NCBI GenBank assembly: GCA_051871515.1
Contig: JBJECY010000091.1
Location: 1 to 64,000 of the forward strand
Length of the DNA: 64,000 bases
Direction: 5' to 3'
From: SFTJ01 sp051871515
GTDB lineage: Bacteria > Bacteroidota > Bacteroidia > Bacteroidales > Muribaculaceae
Shown: in pieces, positions 1 through 6,781 of the stretch
Numbering within the stretch: position 1 is the first letter of the stretch
Layout: every line of letters begins with the position of its first letter
The notes under the pieces: generated by a model
The model's input: the letters and a program-made list of their open reading frames with translations, nothing else
The model's database searches: none
Told to the model about the DNA's origin: nothing
Translations under genes and position numbers: made by a program

Positions 1-5
1 GACTG

Positions 6-13
6 CAAAGGTA
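6..13 (-). promoter_or_regulatory. Possible -7 promoter element for a gene beyond the left edge
   Basis: On the minus strand this reads TACCTTTG, matching the Bacteroidota -7 consensus TAnnTTTG. No TTTG element sits about 20 bases upstream, so support is weak. It would drive a gene outside the window. Confidence 0.3.
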
Positions 14-144
14 ACATTTTTTATTTATAACCACACCTTTTTGCTACTGAGCCGCGCATTGCCTTGTTTGTGCTCTGCTTTTTTTGTGAGAGCGCATGTG
101 AGGGGCAGTGCGCCATTTAGCATATTGCCGAGCCTGTTAGTGGC

Positions 145-2091
145 TTATTCGGCATCGAGTATTGCTTTTGTCCAAATCTTATATCCTGCTTCGTTGAGGT
201 GCAGACCGTCGGTGGTGATGTCTTTGCGCAACACGTTGGTGCCCGGCTCGGTGAACAGAGGGTAGAGGTCAATGATTTTCAGACCTTTCTCTTGGGCAAA
301 TGCCTTGAGCCGTGCGTTGATTTCAGGAATCTGATAAGTTTTGCCATTGAGGTTCTTGTAGCGATTGAAGCTCTCGTTGATGGGCAGCAGTGTTTGCATC
401 ACTATTTGAGTTGATGGGCTTTCGCGTTGAATGCGCTCAATCACTTTCTTTGTGCGAGCCAAAATCTCGTCGGTTGAGAGGTGATGGCTCACGTCGTTCA
501 CGCCGCAGAGATAGTAGATGCGTTTGGGCTTGCCGGGTAATATCTGGTGCAGACGGTCGTAGATGCCCATTATCTCGTCGCCAACAATGCCGCGGTTCAC
601 CACGTTTTTCCAACCCAACTTCTTGCCCCAGTCTTTTCCGCCCTCGGTGAGGCTGTTGCCAAGCATCACAATGTTGTTGCTTGTGATGGCAGGTTCATCC
701 ATAAATTGCATAAAGCGTGTGTAGTAATAGGGGAAATATTTTTCGGTTGATGCCTTGTGTTCGGCGTTGAACTCGGTTGATGTGTCAATCAATGCTCCTG
801 CCACGGCGTTAGCCACCAAGGTGCGTAGTCTCACTGATGCGCCTCCGTCCTCGGGGTGAGCGCGGTTGGTGAGCAGAATCACGCTGATGTCGTTAACCGG
901 GTCAAGGAGAATACTGGTGCCGGTATATCCGGTGTGCCCGTAGGTTTGGTTTGAGAACATATTGCCCAAGTTGCTGGCATAGTCAGAGTAAACGTCCCAG
1001 CCGAGAGCTCGTCCCAGAGGAAGCTCGTCGCGTGGCACGGTGCGCATCGCCTTCACAGCCAATGGGCTAAGTATGCGAGTACCGTTTATCTCTCCGCCGG
1101 CTTGCAGAGCTGCGCAAAGCACGGCAACGTCTTCAGCGGTGGTGAAGATGCCGGCATTGCCACTGATGCCAAGGTTTATTTCTCGTGCCAAGGGGTCGTG
1201 CACTTGCCCGTTGAAGCATGTCTTGCGGTCTTTGCCCTGTTTTTCGGTGGGGGCAATGTAATAGCCGCGAGTGGTTTGCGATTGGGCTTTAGTGTCGTCG
1301 GTGGTGATGAGTGCCTCGTCGGTCACCACCACGTTTTGGTCGTTGACCCACAGCCCCGATTTCTCGTCGAGGTGGCAGGGCAGATAGTCGGTGTGGCACA
1401 TTCCCAATGGCTTGAAGATGTTTTCCTGTGCAAACTCTCTCAAAGTCTGTTGGCTGATGCCTTCAATGATTTTTTGCAGGGTGATGAAGTTGAGACAGCT
1501 GTATTGGAAGTCGGTTCCCGGTTTGAAGTCGCGCTTGCAGGTGGCGATGTAGTTGATGAGCGAGTCGGCGTTGGCTTGCTCGCCGTATTGCTTGCGCAGC
1601 TCCGTTGGGGTGACGTAAGCAGGGATGCCCGAGGTGTGAGTGAGCAAGTGCTCAATGCGGATTGTGGCCTTTTGTGAGCCATCGTCGCTGGTCCAGCCGT
1701 TAAAGCCGGGCAGATAGAGGCTCACGGGGTCTTGCAGGCGCAAGTAGCCGCGGTCAATGAGTATCATGGCGCTCACTGCGGTGCTCATCGACTTGCTGCA
1801 CGAAGCCATGTCGAAAACGGTGTTGGTGGTCATGGGCAGCGTCTTGGGGAATACGCTGCGGTTGCCGTAGGCGCGCAGATAAGCCATCTTGCCGTTTCTC
1901 ACCACGGCGAGCACGGCTCCCGGAATCTCTTGGTTGGCAATTGCTTCATCAATTATGCGGTCGGCGTTGAGCAGACGCTCGGCGTCGAGCCCCACTTGCT
2001 GTGGTGCCACGCGTGGCAATGGTTGAGCTTTAATTGCAGGCATGCATATCATTAGCCCAAGCAGAAGAATAAATAACTTTTTCATGTTCAT
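145..2091 (-). CDS. Secreted serine hydrolase (beta-lactamase/esterase family) fused to an SGNH hydrolase
   Basis: The protein has 648 residues and starts with a signal peptide ending near KAQ (residues 1-23). The N-terminal part is a penicillin-binding/class C beta-lactamase-like domain: the SxxK nucleophile is Ser97 (SCSK), followed by a YSC motif in the usual YxN position and HTGYTGT, which replaces the KTG box. From about residue 475 a second domain shows GNSLTEG, a GVNDVS block and a C-terminal DGLHLNEAGY block, which are SGNH/GDSL esterase signatures. It probably acts in the periplasm on cell-wall or acylated carbohydrate substrates, but the substrate is unknown. A -7 element lies 48 bases upstream. 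The serine hydrolase domain resembles that of the GH3 fusion at 16442. Confidence 0.85.
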   Translation of the reverse strand: MNMKKLFILLLGLMICMPAIKAQPLPRVAPQQVGLDAERLLNADRIIDEAIANQEIPGAVLAVVRNGKMAYLRAYGNRSVFPKTLPMTTNTVFDMASCSKSMSTAVSAMILIDRGYLRLQDPVSLYLPGFNGWTSDDGSQKATIRIEHLLTHTSGIPAYVTPTELRKQYGEQANADSLINYIATCKRDFKPGTDFQYSCLNFITLQKIIEGISQQTLREFAQENIFKPLGMCHTDYLPCHLDEKSGLWVNDQNVVVTDEALITTDDTKAQSQTTRGYYIAPTEKQGKDRKTCFNGQVHDPLAREINLGISGNAGIFTTAEDVAVLCAALQAGGEINGTRILSPLAVKAMRTVPRDELPLGRALGWDVYSDYASNLGNMFSNQTYGHTGYTGTSILLDPVNDISVILLTNRAHPEDGGASVRLRTLVANAVAGALIDTSTEFNAEHKASTEKYFPYYYTRFMQFMDEPAITSNNIVMLGNSLTEGGKDWGKKLGWKNVVNRGIVGDEIMGIYDRLHQILPGKPKRIYYLCGVNDVSHHLSTDEILARTKKVIERIQRESPSTQIVMQTLLPINESFNRYKNLNGKTYQIPEINARLKAFAQEKGLKIIDLYPLFTEPGTNVLRKDITTDGLHLNEAGYKIWTKAILDAE

Positions 2092-2138
2092 TTAGATATA
2101 AAAAATGGTGGTTTTTTGTGCTAAAATATTTTCTATAT

Positions 2139-2146
2139 CAAAGTTA
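2139..2146 (-). promoter_or_regulatory. -7 promoter element for the serine hydrolase/SGNH gene
   Basis: The minus strand reads TAACTTTG, a match to TAnnTTTG, 48 bases before the ATG at 2091. No clear -33 TTTG was found. Confidence 0.55.
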
Positions 2147-2239
2147 TGAAAAAATATTGTTTCAAGCAACATAAATGATGCGCTTGTTGGGGCATTTAAT
2201 GTGTGTTTGTGAAAAATGCCGCTTTAGGGGCGCGTGTGC

Positions 2240-3199
2240 TCAGCGCAAAAACAGGTAGATGTCGTAGGCAAGATAGAGCAACAGAAAGATGATGCCTTCA
2301 ATGCGGTCGAAGCGGCGTTTGCCAAAGGTGAACACCACCACATAGCACAGCAGCGCCGATGCAATGAGCACCTGATAATCAACTATATGAACGCTCGATG
2401 TGCTGATGGGGCAAACCAAGGCAGGCAATCCCAGCACCAGCAGCACGTTGAAGATGTTTGAGCCCAGCACGTTGCCAAGTGCCAGCTGCGTGTTGCCGCG
2501 AGTGGCTGCAATGACGCAGGTGATAAGCTCGGGCAGCGACGTGCCCAGTGCCACTATTGTGATAGAAATCACGGTCTCGCTCATGCCCCATGCACGGGCG
2601 ATGGCTTTGGCTGAGTCGAGAAACATGGTTCCGCCGCCCAACAATGCCGCTAACGCCGCCAATGCAATCAGCACAAGCCATGGTGTGGCAAGGCGTTGAT
2701 ACTTTGATGGTTCGCTTGGTTCGGCAGGCTCGTTTGAGTTGCGGCTGTGGGTTATCACATAATACATATAAGCAACAAAAAACAGCAATAGCATGGCGCC
2801 ATCAATGCGCGAAATGCCGTCGGTGCCTCCATAAATCAGTTTGTCGCATGCCAATGCTGTGAGCATCACCGAGGTGAGTATTGCAAAAGGAATGTCGCGG
2901 CGCGTCTGTTGGCGTTCAATGGCAAACGGCAATATGGTGGCGGTGGCTCCCAAAATCAGCAGCACGTTGCAGATATTTGAGCCAATCACGTTGCCCATTG
3001 CCATATCGCCATGTCCGGTGATTGCCGATGAGAAACTTATGAAAAGCTCGGGCGCCGATGTGCCCATGCCTATGATGGTGAATCCAATCACAAAGTCGCT
3101 TATATTGGCTTTCTTGGCTATTGCCACTGTTGAATCTACAAGCACGTTGGCTCCGCTCAACAGCAATATCAGACCAAGAGCAAGAAATAGATAATCCAT
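2240..3199 (-). CDS. Calcium/sodium antiporter (CaCA family, YrbG type)
   Basis: This 319-residue inner-membrane protein is almost entirely hydrophobic, with about ten membrane segments. It has the two inverted alpha repeats of the Ca2+:cation antiporter superfamily: GMGTSAPELF near residues 45-55 and ALGTSLPELI near residues 217-227. Each is followed by a GSNICN or GSNIFN block. The family exchanges Na+ or H+ for Ca2+; ion selectivity cannot be read from sequence alone. A hydrophilic linker rich in Glu, Pro and Ser near residues 155-165 separates the halves. The length is normal. It lies alone between trmO and the hydrolase fusion, with its own -7 element. Confidence 0.92.
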   Translation of the reverse strand: MDYLFLALGLILLLSGANVLVDSTVAIAKKANISDFVIGFTIIGMGTSAPELFISFSSAITGHGDMAMGNVIGSNICNVLLILGATATILPFAIERQQTRRDIPFAILTSVMLTALACDKLIYGGTDGISRIDGAMLLLFFVAYMYYVITHSRNSNEPAEPSEPSKYQRLATPWLVLIALAALAALLGGGTMFLDSAKAIARAWGMSETVISITIVALGTSLPELITCVIAATRGNTQLALGNVLGSNIFNVLLVLGLPALVCPISTSSVHIVDYQVLIASALLCYVVVFTFGKRRFDRIEGIIFLLLYLAYDIYLFLR

Positions 3200-3251
3200 T
3201 GATTATTGCTGATGCGTAAATATAAATAATGTGGGTTTTGCAAATTTTGTG

Positions 3252-3259
3252 CAAAGGTA
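3252..3259 (-). promoter_or_regulatory. -7 promoter element for the antiporter gene
   Basis: The minus strand reads TACCTTTGC, 52 bases before the ATG at 3199. It matches TAnnTTTG, with no convincing -33 partner. Confidence 0.55.
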
Positions 3260-3325
3260 TGAAAAAAGCTTTGTTTATGTGCTTTGTGGTGGCACAAAAA
3301 TGCTTGTGATGGTTGGCGCAATTGT

Positions 3326-4024
3326 TTAGCTGATGCTGACCACTTTGAGGGTGTCGCCGTTGACGCTGAATTTCACTTCATGGTTGGCAAACGTCATGCC
3401 GTAGATGCGCTCAGGGTCGTCGTGGTAGCGCGGACGCGGGTCGCATGCCAAAGCTCCTTGCAACGCTTGCAATGTTTCTTGCGGAAGCTTCTGTGCCAAA
3501 TGCGGTGCTATGTCAACTTTTAATTGTTGCATGTGTTGCGTGGCGGTGTCAGTGAATCCTGCTGTGGCTTGCGGATGGCAGTCGGTGTAGGGTAGGTAAG
3601 GCTTGATGTCGAGGATAGGAGTCCCGTCCATCAGGTCGGCACCGGCCACTATGATTGCCGGAGAATCGGGTCTGTCGTAGTCAACGTCAATGAGCTTCAC
3701 CGACGATAGTGCTATGGCATTTGGCCTGAAAGGTGAGCGCGTGGCAAACACACCCATGCGAGTGTTCCCGCCCAATCTTGGCGGCCGCACGGTGGGAGTC
3801 CACGTTTGGCGTTGGGCTTGTGAGAAATGCCAGATTAACCACAGATGCGAGAACCCTTCAATGCCGCGCAATGCATCAGCGTTGCGATATTCTGGCTCAA
3901 ACACAATGCGACCGCGCAATTGGTCAACAAGTCCGCTTTGGCGAGGTATGCCAAATTTGCTGCCAAACTCGGTGCGAATGTGGGCAATTATTCTCATTTC
4001 CAAGCTTTTGCTGTCTGTTGTCAT
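3326..4024 (-). CDS. trmO: tRNA (N6-threonylcarbamoyladenosine37-N6)-methyltransferase TrmO
   Basis: The 232-residue protein matches the TrmO/TsaA (YaeB, UPF0066) family, which methylates t6A37 in tRNA(Thr) using S-adenosylmethionine. Visible family blocks are IAHIRTEFGSKFGIPRQS near the N-terminus, RGRIVFEPEY, GFSHLWLIWHF and GVFATRSPFRPN with the following ALSSVKL. The C-terminal part carries a DPRPRYHDDPERIYGM block typical of the longer TrmO type. Length is as expected. It is a single gene on the minus strand. A weak -7 like element (TAACTTTA) lies at 4034-4041. Confidence 0.92.
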   Translation of the reverse strand: MTTDSKSLEMRIIAHIRTEFGSKFGIPRQSGLVDQLRGRIVFEPEYRNADALRGIEGFSHLWLIWHFSQAQRQTWTPTVRPPRLGGNTRMGVFATRSPFRPNAIALSSVKLIDVDYDRPDSPAIIVAGADLMDGTPILDIKPYLPYTDCHPQATAGFTDTATQHMQQLKVDIAPHLAQKLPQETLQALQGALACDPRPRYHDDPERIYGMTFANHEVKFSVNGDTLKVVSIS

Positions 4025-4057
4025 TGGGTTAAATAAAGTTAAATTTTGAATTTGCTA

Positions 4058-4088
4058 TTGTGAGATTTCCCTATTGGTGGTATCTTTG
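4058..4088 (+). promoter_or_regulatory. Promoter (TTG, 20 bases, TATCTTTG) for a candidate small RNA
   Basis: TTG at 4058-4060 and TATCTTTG at 4081-4088 are separated by 20 bases, the standard Bacteroidota spacing. No plus-strand gene follows until fabD at 5529; an intrinsic terminator follows only 40 bases downstream. Confidence 0.65.
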
Positions 4089-4094
4089 CAGTGT

Positions 4095-4157
4095 GTTTTT
4101 CATGGTATTAGATTTAAGGTTAACAAGATTGGTTGTCGTGAGACAATCAATTTTTTT
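4095..4157 (+). ncRNA. Candidate small RNA of about 60 nt between trmO and tatC
   Basis: A consensus promoter (4058-4088) is followed within 70 bases by an intrinsic terminator (4128-4157), and both flanking genes run on the opposite strand. The predicted transcript is about 60 nt, with an unstructured 5' half and the terminator hairpin as its 3' half. The start is estimated at about 7 bases after the -7 element. A 27-codon frame from 4102 runs through the terminator and is probably not a gene. I do not recognise a known RNA family. The 3' end of the RNA does not overlap the tatC stop at 4266. Confidence 0.5.
4128..4157 (+). terminator. Intrinsic terminator of the candidate small RNA
   Basis: A 10-bp stem, ATTGGTTGTC with GACAATCAAT, contains one G-U pair and a GTGA loop and runs directly into seven T residues. 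On the other strand there is no T tract, so it works in the plus direction only. Confidence 0.75.
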
Positions 4158-4265
4158 GTGCATATTTAAAATCTTGTTTTTCTAAAACATTGATTCATAA
4201 TATCTTATATTGATGCTGCTGCATTGGGTTATTGTACTAAACCGCTTTTTTGCCCACGTTGAAGC

Positions 4266-5129
4266 TTATGGCTGAGGGTCGTCTTTTTTCACAAGCAGTG
4301 AGCTAAATTCATAAAGCATATATAGAGGCACAAACACTGCCAACATTGAGAATGGGTCGCTTGGTGTGATGATGGCAGCAAGAATGAGCAACGCGCATAT
4401 TGCGTGCCGCCGATAGCGGTTGAAGAAGCTGCGCCTGATAAATCCCATTTTTGAGAGCATGAGCGAAAGCAGCGGCAGCTCAAACACAATTCCCATGGTG
4501 AAGATGAGCGACAGGAAAGTGTCGATGTAGCTATCGAGCGAAATCTGGTTGGGCACCAGTTGGCTCACGTGATAATCGGCAAAAAAGCGCAAAGAGAAAG
4601 GAAACACAACAAAGTAGCCCACGACTACGCCAATGAAAAACAGCAGATTGCCCACCACAAACACCATGCGTGCGCCACGTTTCTCATTCTCATAGAGGGC
4701 AGGGCTGACAAACTGCCAAAGCAGGTAAACCACAATGGGGAACGACAGCACCAGCGCCAACCAAAACGACGTGGACATGTGCACATAGAATTGCGAAGCC
4801 AGCTGAATGTTGATGAGGTCAACGTGGAAGTCGGTCGATGAAAACTCGCCTAATCCGGGAATCACCTTAGCCAAGCTTTCAAGCCAGCGGTATAAGATGA
4901 ACTTGCCGTCGCAGGGCGCCAGAATCACGGTGTCAAAAAGCTTTGGCATGAAGATGAACAAAATTATCGCCACGCCGGCAAGCGTGCCGAGAACTTTAAA
5001 CAGGGTCATGCGGAGCGCCTCAACATGGTCCCAAAACGTCATATCTGCCAAATCGGGCTTTTGCTCTTTGCTCAATGTTTGTTCAAAAAAGTGAATCGTG
5101 TGGTTGCTTTGATGGTGAATGTGCCGCAC
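4266..5129 (-). CDS. tatC: Sec-independent protein translocase subunit TatC
   Basis: TatC is the multispanning receptor of the twin-arginine translocase, which exports folded proteins. The 287-residue protein has six hydrophobic segments and the family start MTFWDHVEALR, here at residues 30-40. A PIVVYLLWQFVSPALYENEKR block follows near the middle of the protein, and a VFELPLL block comes later. The ATG at 5129 gives a 29-residue hydrophilic extension before the conserved block. The ATG at 5042 would give the more usual family length, so the start is not certain. It lies 30 bases after tatA and forms a two-gene operon with it. Confidence 0.93.
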   Translation of the reverse strand: MRHIHHQSNHTIHFFEQTLSKEQKPDLADMTFWDHVEALRMTLFKVLGTLAGVAIILFIFMPKLFDTVILAPCDGKFILYRWLESLAKVIPGLGEFSSTDFHVDLINIQLASQFYVHMSTSFWLALVLSFPIVVYLLWQFVSPALYENEKRGARMVFVVGNLLFFIGVVVGYFVVFPFSLRFFADYHVSQLVPNQISLDSYIDTFLSLIFTMGIVFELPLLSLMLSKMGFIRRSFFNRYRRHAICALLILAAIITPSDPFSMLAVFVPLYMLYEFSSLLVKKDDPQP

Positions 5130-5159
5130 CGAGGCTCAGCCAATGCCGGCGGGGCAGGG

Positions 5160-5375
5160 TCATTCTTCTTTTTTCTCGTCTTTGGTGTCTTTGGCGGTGC
5201 TGTTGATTTCTGACTTCACCTCGTCCATTCCTTCTTTGAAGCTGCGCACGCCTTTGCCCAGCCCTTTCATAAGCTCAGGAATTTTTTTGCCGCCAAAGAG
5301 CAGCAGAATCACAAGCACTATTATGATGATTTCGCCGGTACCGAAGTTGAAAAGCAAAAGAATATTGTCAATCAT
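5160..5375 (-). CDS. tatA: Sec-independent protein translocase subunit TatA/TatE
   Basis: This 71-residue protein has the TatA architecture: a short N-terminal membrane segment (about residues 8-27), the hinge FGGKKIPELMKGLGKG, an amphipathic helix (RSFKEGMDEVKSE) and a charged tail rich in Lys, Glu and Asp. TatA oligomers form the translocation pore together with TatC. It is the first gene of the tatA-tatC operon. A second TatB-like gene is not seen, as expected for a minimal TatAC system. The promoter lies at 5417-5424, divergent from fabD. Confidence 0.93.
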   Translation of the reverse strand: MIDNILLLFNFGTGEIIIIVLVILLLFGGKKIPELMKGLGKGVRSFKEGMDEVKSEINSTAKDTKDEKKEE

Positions 5376-5416
5376 AATCTATGAATTTTAAAATAATTAT
5401 TGTTGCTATTTATGTG

Positions 5417-5424
5417 CAAAGATA
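5417..5424 (-). promoter_or_regulatory. -7 promoter element for tatAC
   Basis: The minus strand reads TATCTTTGC, matching TAnnTTTG, 41 bases before the tatA ATG. The same octamer in the opposite orientation serves fabD at 5468. Confidence 0.6.
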
Positions 5425-5467
5425 AAGATTTTTGATAGAAAAGCCTATAAAACACATTAAAAATAGT

Positions 5468-5475
5468 TATCTTTG
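5468..5475 (+). promoter_or_regulatory. -7 promoter element for fabD
   Basis: TATCTTTGC matches TAnnTTTG and lies 53 bases before the fabD ATG. No clear -33 element was found. Confidence 0.6.
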
Positions 5476-5528
5476 CAGCCTGAATTTAAGAGAAGACAGA
5501 ATAACATATTTTTTTTAAGTAAGAAAGA

Positions 5529-6416
5529 ATGAAAGCATTTGTATTCCCTGGTCAAGGCGCCCAATTCGTTGGCATGGGTAAAGACCTCTACGAGAACAAC
5601 GCCGTGGCCCGTGAAATGTTTGAAAAAGCAAACGAAATTTTAGGTTTCAGAATCACTGATTTGATGTTTGAAGGTACTCCTGAAGACCTTAAGCAAACCA
5701 AGGTTACTCAACCCGCAGTGTTTTTGCACTCTGTGATATTGGCAAAGACCCTTGGTGAGGAATTCAACCCCGATATGGTTGCCGGCCACTCGCTTGGTGA
5801 GTTCTCGGCACTTGTTGCTGCTGGTGCAATGTCGTTTGAAGATGGCTTGAAATTGGTGTCGAAGCGTGCTATGGCAATGCAAAAGGCATGTGAGGCTGCT
5901 CCATCAACCATGGCTGCCATCATTGGTTTGCCCGATGATAAGATTGAAGAAATCTGCGCTGAGGTTAACAGCGAGGGCAACGTAGTGGTTCCTGCCAACT
6001 ACAACAACCCTGGTCAATTGGTGATTTCGGGTAACATCGAAGCAGTGAACGCTGCTTGCGAGAAGCTTAAGGCTGCCGGCGCAAAGCGTGCCCTGGTTTT
6101 GCCTGTGGGCGGTGCTTTCCACTCACCACTGATGCAACCAGCTAAGGACGAGTTGCAAGCTGCAATTGAAGCTACCCAATTCAGCACTCCTAAGTGCCCT
6201 GTTTATCAAAACGTAGATGCTAAGGCTCACACTTGCCCAGAGGAAATCAAGGCTAACCTGATTGCTCAGCTCACTGCTCCAGTGAAGTGGACTTACGAGG
6301 TGCAAAACATGATTGCCGATGGTGCCAACGATTTCACTGAATGTGGTCCTGGCAAGGCTTTGCAAGGCATGATTTCTAAAATCAGCCGCGAAGTTGCCAT
6401 CTCAGGTCGTCAATAA
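5529..6416 (+). CDS. fabD: Malonyl-CoA:ACP transacylase
   Basis: FabD transfers the malonyl group from CoA to acyl carrier protein, supplying fatty acid synthesis in the cytosol. The 295-residue protein has the substrate loop GQGAQFVGMG at residues 8-17, the nucleophile elbow GHSLGE with its Ser near residue 87, and the catalytic His in GAFHSPLM near residue 196, followed by a GPGKALQGM block near the end. Length is normal. The codon use is strongly biased, in line with high expression. It is a single-gene unit with its own promoter and a terminator hairpin at 6465. Confidence 0.96.
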   Translation: MKAFVFPGQGAQFVGMGKDLYENNAVAREMFEKANEILGFRITDLMFEGTPEDLKQTKVTQPAVFLHSVILAKTLGEEFNPDMVAGHSLGEFSALVAAGAMSFEDGLKLVSKRAMAMQKACEAAPSTMAAIIGLPDDKIEEICAEVNSEGNVVVPANYNNPGQLVISGNIEAVNAACEKLKAAGAKRALVLPVGGAFHSPLMQPAKDELQAAIEATQFSTPKCPVYQNVDAKAHTCPEEIKANLIAQLTAPVKWTYEVQNMIADGANDFTECGPGKALQGMISKISREVAISGRQ

Positions 6417-6464
6417 TTACTTTGTTTTGACTCTCAAAACAGTAATTTGCTGATAAAATATCTG

Positions 6465-6510
6465 CGCAGACTCTTCTCTTTTTAGTGCGGGAGTCTGCGT
6501 GTGTTGTTTT
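6465..6510 (+). terminator. Probable terminator after fabD
   Basis: A 9-bp stem, CGCAGACTC at 6465-6473 with GAGTCTGCG at 6491-6499, has a 17-nt loop and is followed by the T-rich stretch TGTGTTGTTTTTATT. The T tract is imperfect. Confidence 0.55.
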
Positions 6511-6676
6511 TATTGAGCACTGAATAAAAACTTTTGCAGCCTATGCCGTTGAGGCCGCAACGCTCATAAGGCTGCGCCTGCACGCGGTGCGTATGACTTC
6601 TATTGGCACGCGCCGTGCTGCTGATGAAAAAGCGGCTATGTTATTTAAGAAATTTTAACTGATTTGTTCGTTATTT
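6511..6676 (+). other. Intergenic stretch between fabD and the M16 protease gene
   Basis: This part of the 365-base gap contains no reading frame I can support. It is more GC-rich in its middle (about 6540-6620) than the neighbouring gaps and holds several GCGC-containing segments with no clear structure. A probable promoter for the M16 gene follows at 6677-6710. Confidence 0.4.
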
Positions 6677-6710
6677 TTTGGCGTTCACTGCGTCTAATAC
6701 GATGAATTTG
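6677..6710 (+). promoter_or_regulatory. Probable promoter of the M16 protease gene
   Basis: TTTG at 6677-6680 and TGAATTTG at 6703-6710 are spaced by 22 bases. The -7 element has one mismatch to TAnnTTTG. The leader would be about 65 bases. Confidence 0.4.
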
Positions 6711-6781
6711 CAGTCACAAGCATTTGCAAAAGGCTGCATAAATGAGAACAACAATATAAACAATAACTTTATAAATAAACA

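Noticed and set aside
4102..4185. 27-codon open frame inside the candidate small RNA, rich in Leu and Val
   Set aside because: It runs straight through a strong terminator and no downstream gene on the same strand could be controlled by it, so a leader-peptide reading does not fit.
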